DNA of 64,000 nt from Zafaria cholistanensis (GTDB lineage: Bacteria; Actinomycetota; Actinomycetes; Actinomycetales; Micrococcaceae). Both the position numbers and the translations under genes were made by a program. Below the pieces are notes generated by a model. The model worked only from the letters and a program-made list of their open reading frames with translations, was not told where the DNA came from and made no database searches. Numbering within the stretch: the stretch's first letter is position 1; each line of letters begins with the position of its first letter. Positions 62,601 to 64,000 of this stretch are shown here, in pieces. The DNA is taken from assembly GCF_008580665.1 (NCBI RefSeq), contig NZ_BKDJ01000006.1, positions 111,212 through 175,211 of the forward strand, read 5' to 3'.

Positions 62601-64000
62601 GTGAACCGCCCCGATTCGCCCCCGACCGCCGGGTCTCCAGCAGCCGGGTCCGACGCAGCAGGGTCCGACGCAGCCGGGTCCGGCCCCGGGCCGGGCCGGC
62701 CTTTCCTCCCCGAGGTGCAGGCGCTGCGCGCCCTGGCCGTCCTGCTGGTGGTCTTTTACCACTTCACGCCCGGCCTGGTCCCGGGCGGCTTTGTGGGAGT
62801 GGACGTCTTCTTCGTGATTTCCGGGTTCCTTATCACCGGACACCTGCTGCGGGAGGCCCGCGCCACCGGGCGGATCGACCTGCCGGCTTTCTGGGCCGGG
62901 CGCGTCCGGCGGATCCTTCCGGCGGCGCTGGCCACCGTTGCCGCCGTCGTGGCCGCGACACTGCTCCTCGAGCCGGAAACGCAGTGGGGGCAGGCCAGCC
63001 GCCAGGCCCTGGCCAGCGTCTTCTCCGTGCAGAACTGGGTCCTGGCCGCCGACGCGGTGGACTACCTGGCCGCGGAACACCAGCCCACGGCCCTGCAGCA
63101 CTTCTGGTCCCTCGGCGTCGAGGAACAGTTCTACCTGTTCTGGCCGCTGCTGGCCGCCGGCGCGGCCGCCCTGGCCGCCCGACCGGGCGCCCTTGCCGTC
63201 CTGCGCGCCGCTCTGGGGGACCGGCTCCGGACCCGGTTTCGGGACCCTTTCCGGGCCCTGGTCGGGGCGCTGTTCGGCGCAGTGGCGGCGGCATCGCTGG
63301 GCTGGAGCATCCACCTGACCGGAACAGGGGACCCCGCCGCCTACTTCGCCACACCCACCCGCGTCTGGGAACTGGCCGCCGGCGGCCTGCTCGCCCTGGG
63401 CATGGCGCCCGGACAGGGAGCCGAACAGGGAGACGGCAAGTCAGGCGGATCGGGAACCGGGAGCCGGTGGCTCCGCCGCCACCGGCTGTGGCACCCCGGG
63501 CTGTGGCGTCCGTGGCTGTGGTCCGGCCCGGCCCGCGCCGTGGTGGCGCTCGCCGGGTTCGCGGCAGTCGCCGCGGCCGCCTTCGGGTACGACGCCGCCA
63601 CCCCCTTCCCCGGCAGCGCGGCCGCACTGCCGGTGGCCGGGACGGCGGCCGTGATCGCGGCCGGACGGACGTCCGGGCCGCTGGCGCTGAACCGCCTGCT
63701 TGGCCTGGCGCCGGTGCAATGGATGGGGGAGGTGTCCTACTCGCTCTACCTGTGGCATTGGCCGGTGCGGGTGTTCCTGGGTCCGCGCATCACCGGCTGG
63801 GGTCCGGCTGCGCACGGCGGGGCCGTGCTCCTCCTGCTGCCGGCCGCCCTGCTGCTTGCCGCGGCCAGCCACCGCTTCATCGAGGTTCCGGCCCGCCGGT
63901 TCGCCCCGCTCGCGGCGTCCCGCTGGCGGACCCTGGCGGCCGGCACCGCCGCCGTCGTGCTCGCCGCGGCCCTCGCCGCGGTGCCGGCGGTGTGGCAGGA
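62601..64000 (+). CDS. Acyltransferase-3 (OafA/YrhL-like) membrane protein, runs off window end
   Basis: At least 466 residues. A low-complexity N-terminal segment (repeats of AAGSDA) leads into FLPEVQALRALAVLLVVFYHF, the signature of membrane acyltransferases that O-acetylate surface polysaccharides. GGFVGVDVFFVISGFLITGHLL, FWAGRVRRILPAAL and HFWSLGVEEQFYLFWPLL follow, and EVSYSLYLWHWPVRVFLG near the end; about ten helices are visible. Related proteins often continue into a C-terminal SGNH hydrolase domain, which would lie beyond 64000. GTG 62601 is the likely start. The upstream GNAT gene ends 67 bases earlier. Confidence 0.88.
   Translation, partial: MNRPDSPPTAGSPAAGSDAAGSDAAGSGPGPGRPFLPEVQALRALAVLLVVFYHFTPGLVPGGFVGVDVFFVISGFLITGHLLREARATGRIDLPAFWAGRVRRILPAALATVAAVVAATLLLEPETQWGQASRQALASVFSVQNWVLAADAVDYLAAEHQPTALQHFWSLGVEEQFYLFWPLLAAGAAALAARPGALAVLRAALGDRLRTRFRDPFRALVGALFGAVAAASLGWSIHLTGTGDPAAYFATPTRVWELAAGGLLALGMAPGQGAEQGDGKSGGSGTGSRWLRRHRLWHPGLWRPWLWSGPARAVVALAGFAAVAAAAFGYDAATPFPGSAAALPVAGTAAVIAAGRTSGPLALNRLLGLAPVQWMGEVSYSLYLWHWPVRVFLGPRITGWGPAAHGGAVLLLLPAALLLAAASHRFIEVPARRFAPLAASRWRTLAAGTAAVVLAAALAAVPAVWQ

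Noticed and set aside
1-64000. CRISPR array, insertion sequence, prophage or rRNA/tRNA operon
   Set aside because: No regularly spaced repeats, transposase, integrase, phage structural gene or RNA-gene signature was seen on either strand.

Overview
The window is high-GC chromosomal DNA of an actinobacterium, most likely a member of the Micrococcaceae (Arthrobacter or a relative). This is inferred from strong G/C bias at third codon positions, many GTG starts and apparently leaderless genes, an inositol-3-phosphate synthase, ANTAR-domain regulators, an IdeR-type iron box, and the gene block trxA-trxB-pseudokinase-like gene-murJ-Nudix-cca that lies near the replication origin in many actinobacteria. 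A perfect parS core palindrome (1839-1852) and two perfect DnaA boxes (16785-16793 and 45109-45117) fit an origin-proximal location. No rRNA, tRNA, insertion sequence, prophage or CRISPR array was seen.

Layout. 1-1.7 kb: end of a metal-linked ABC/MFS operon behind a Fur/Zur-like palindrome. 2-4.4 kb: two GAF-ANTAR regulators and a frameshifted third copy. 4.5-9.2 kb: a GlxA-type regulator divergent from an isochorismatase-family hydrolase, a small membrane protein, an aldehyde dehydrogenase and a six-helix membrane protein. 9.3-16.6 kb: housekeeping block of trxA, trxB, a split MurJ-associated pseudokinase-like membrane protein, murJ, a Nudix hydrolase and cca. 16.8-17.1 kb: a candidate non-coding RNA with its own promoter and terminator. 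17.2-21.4 kb: fhs, a MerR/DUF2306 pair and ino1.

21.5-28.5 kb is the most distinctive region: a co-directional cluster for a nonulosonic (sialic-like) acid surface glycan. It holds a CMP-nonulosonate synthetase fused to a HAD phosphatase, a NeuB-like synthase lacking the SAF domain, a GT2 transferase, a polysialyltransferase-like protein, a GT52-like protein and a DUF6716-type transferase. No UDP-GlcNAc epimerase is present, so a Kdn (teichulosonic acid) pathway is the favoured reading.

28.7-38.3 kb: GT87 mannosyltransferase-like protein, FAD oxidoreductase, lipid kinase, YihY-type membrane protein and a GH13 trehalose-synthase-like enzyme. 38.3-44.8 kb: a complete substrate-binding protein/permease/permease/fused-ATPase/MFS operon behind an IdeR/DtxR-like box, laid out like the staphylopine cntABCDFE import-export module. 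45.2-48.6 kb: PEP synthase and its regulator PpsR. 48.6-52.2 kb: an Lrp regulator divergent from an aminotransferase and a ThDP decarboxylase-like enzyme. 52.2-55.9 kb: hemerythrin, CsbD and SelO genes bracketed by two apparently identical 530-bp direct repeats, each carrying a gene of unknown function. 56-64 kb: an ABC exporter with a two-component system, a tiny membrane protein, an M18 aminopeptidase, a GNAT acetyltransferase and a truncated acyltransferase-3 gene.
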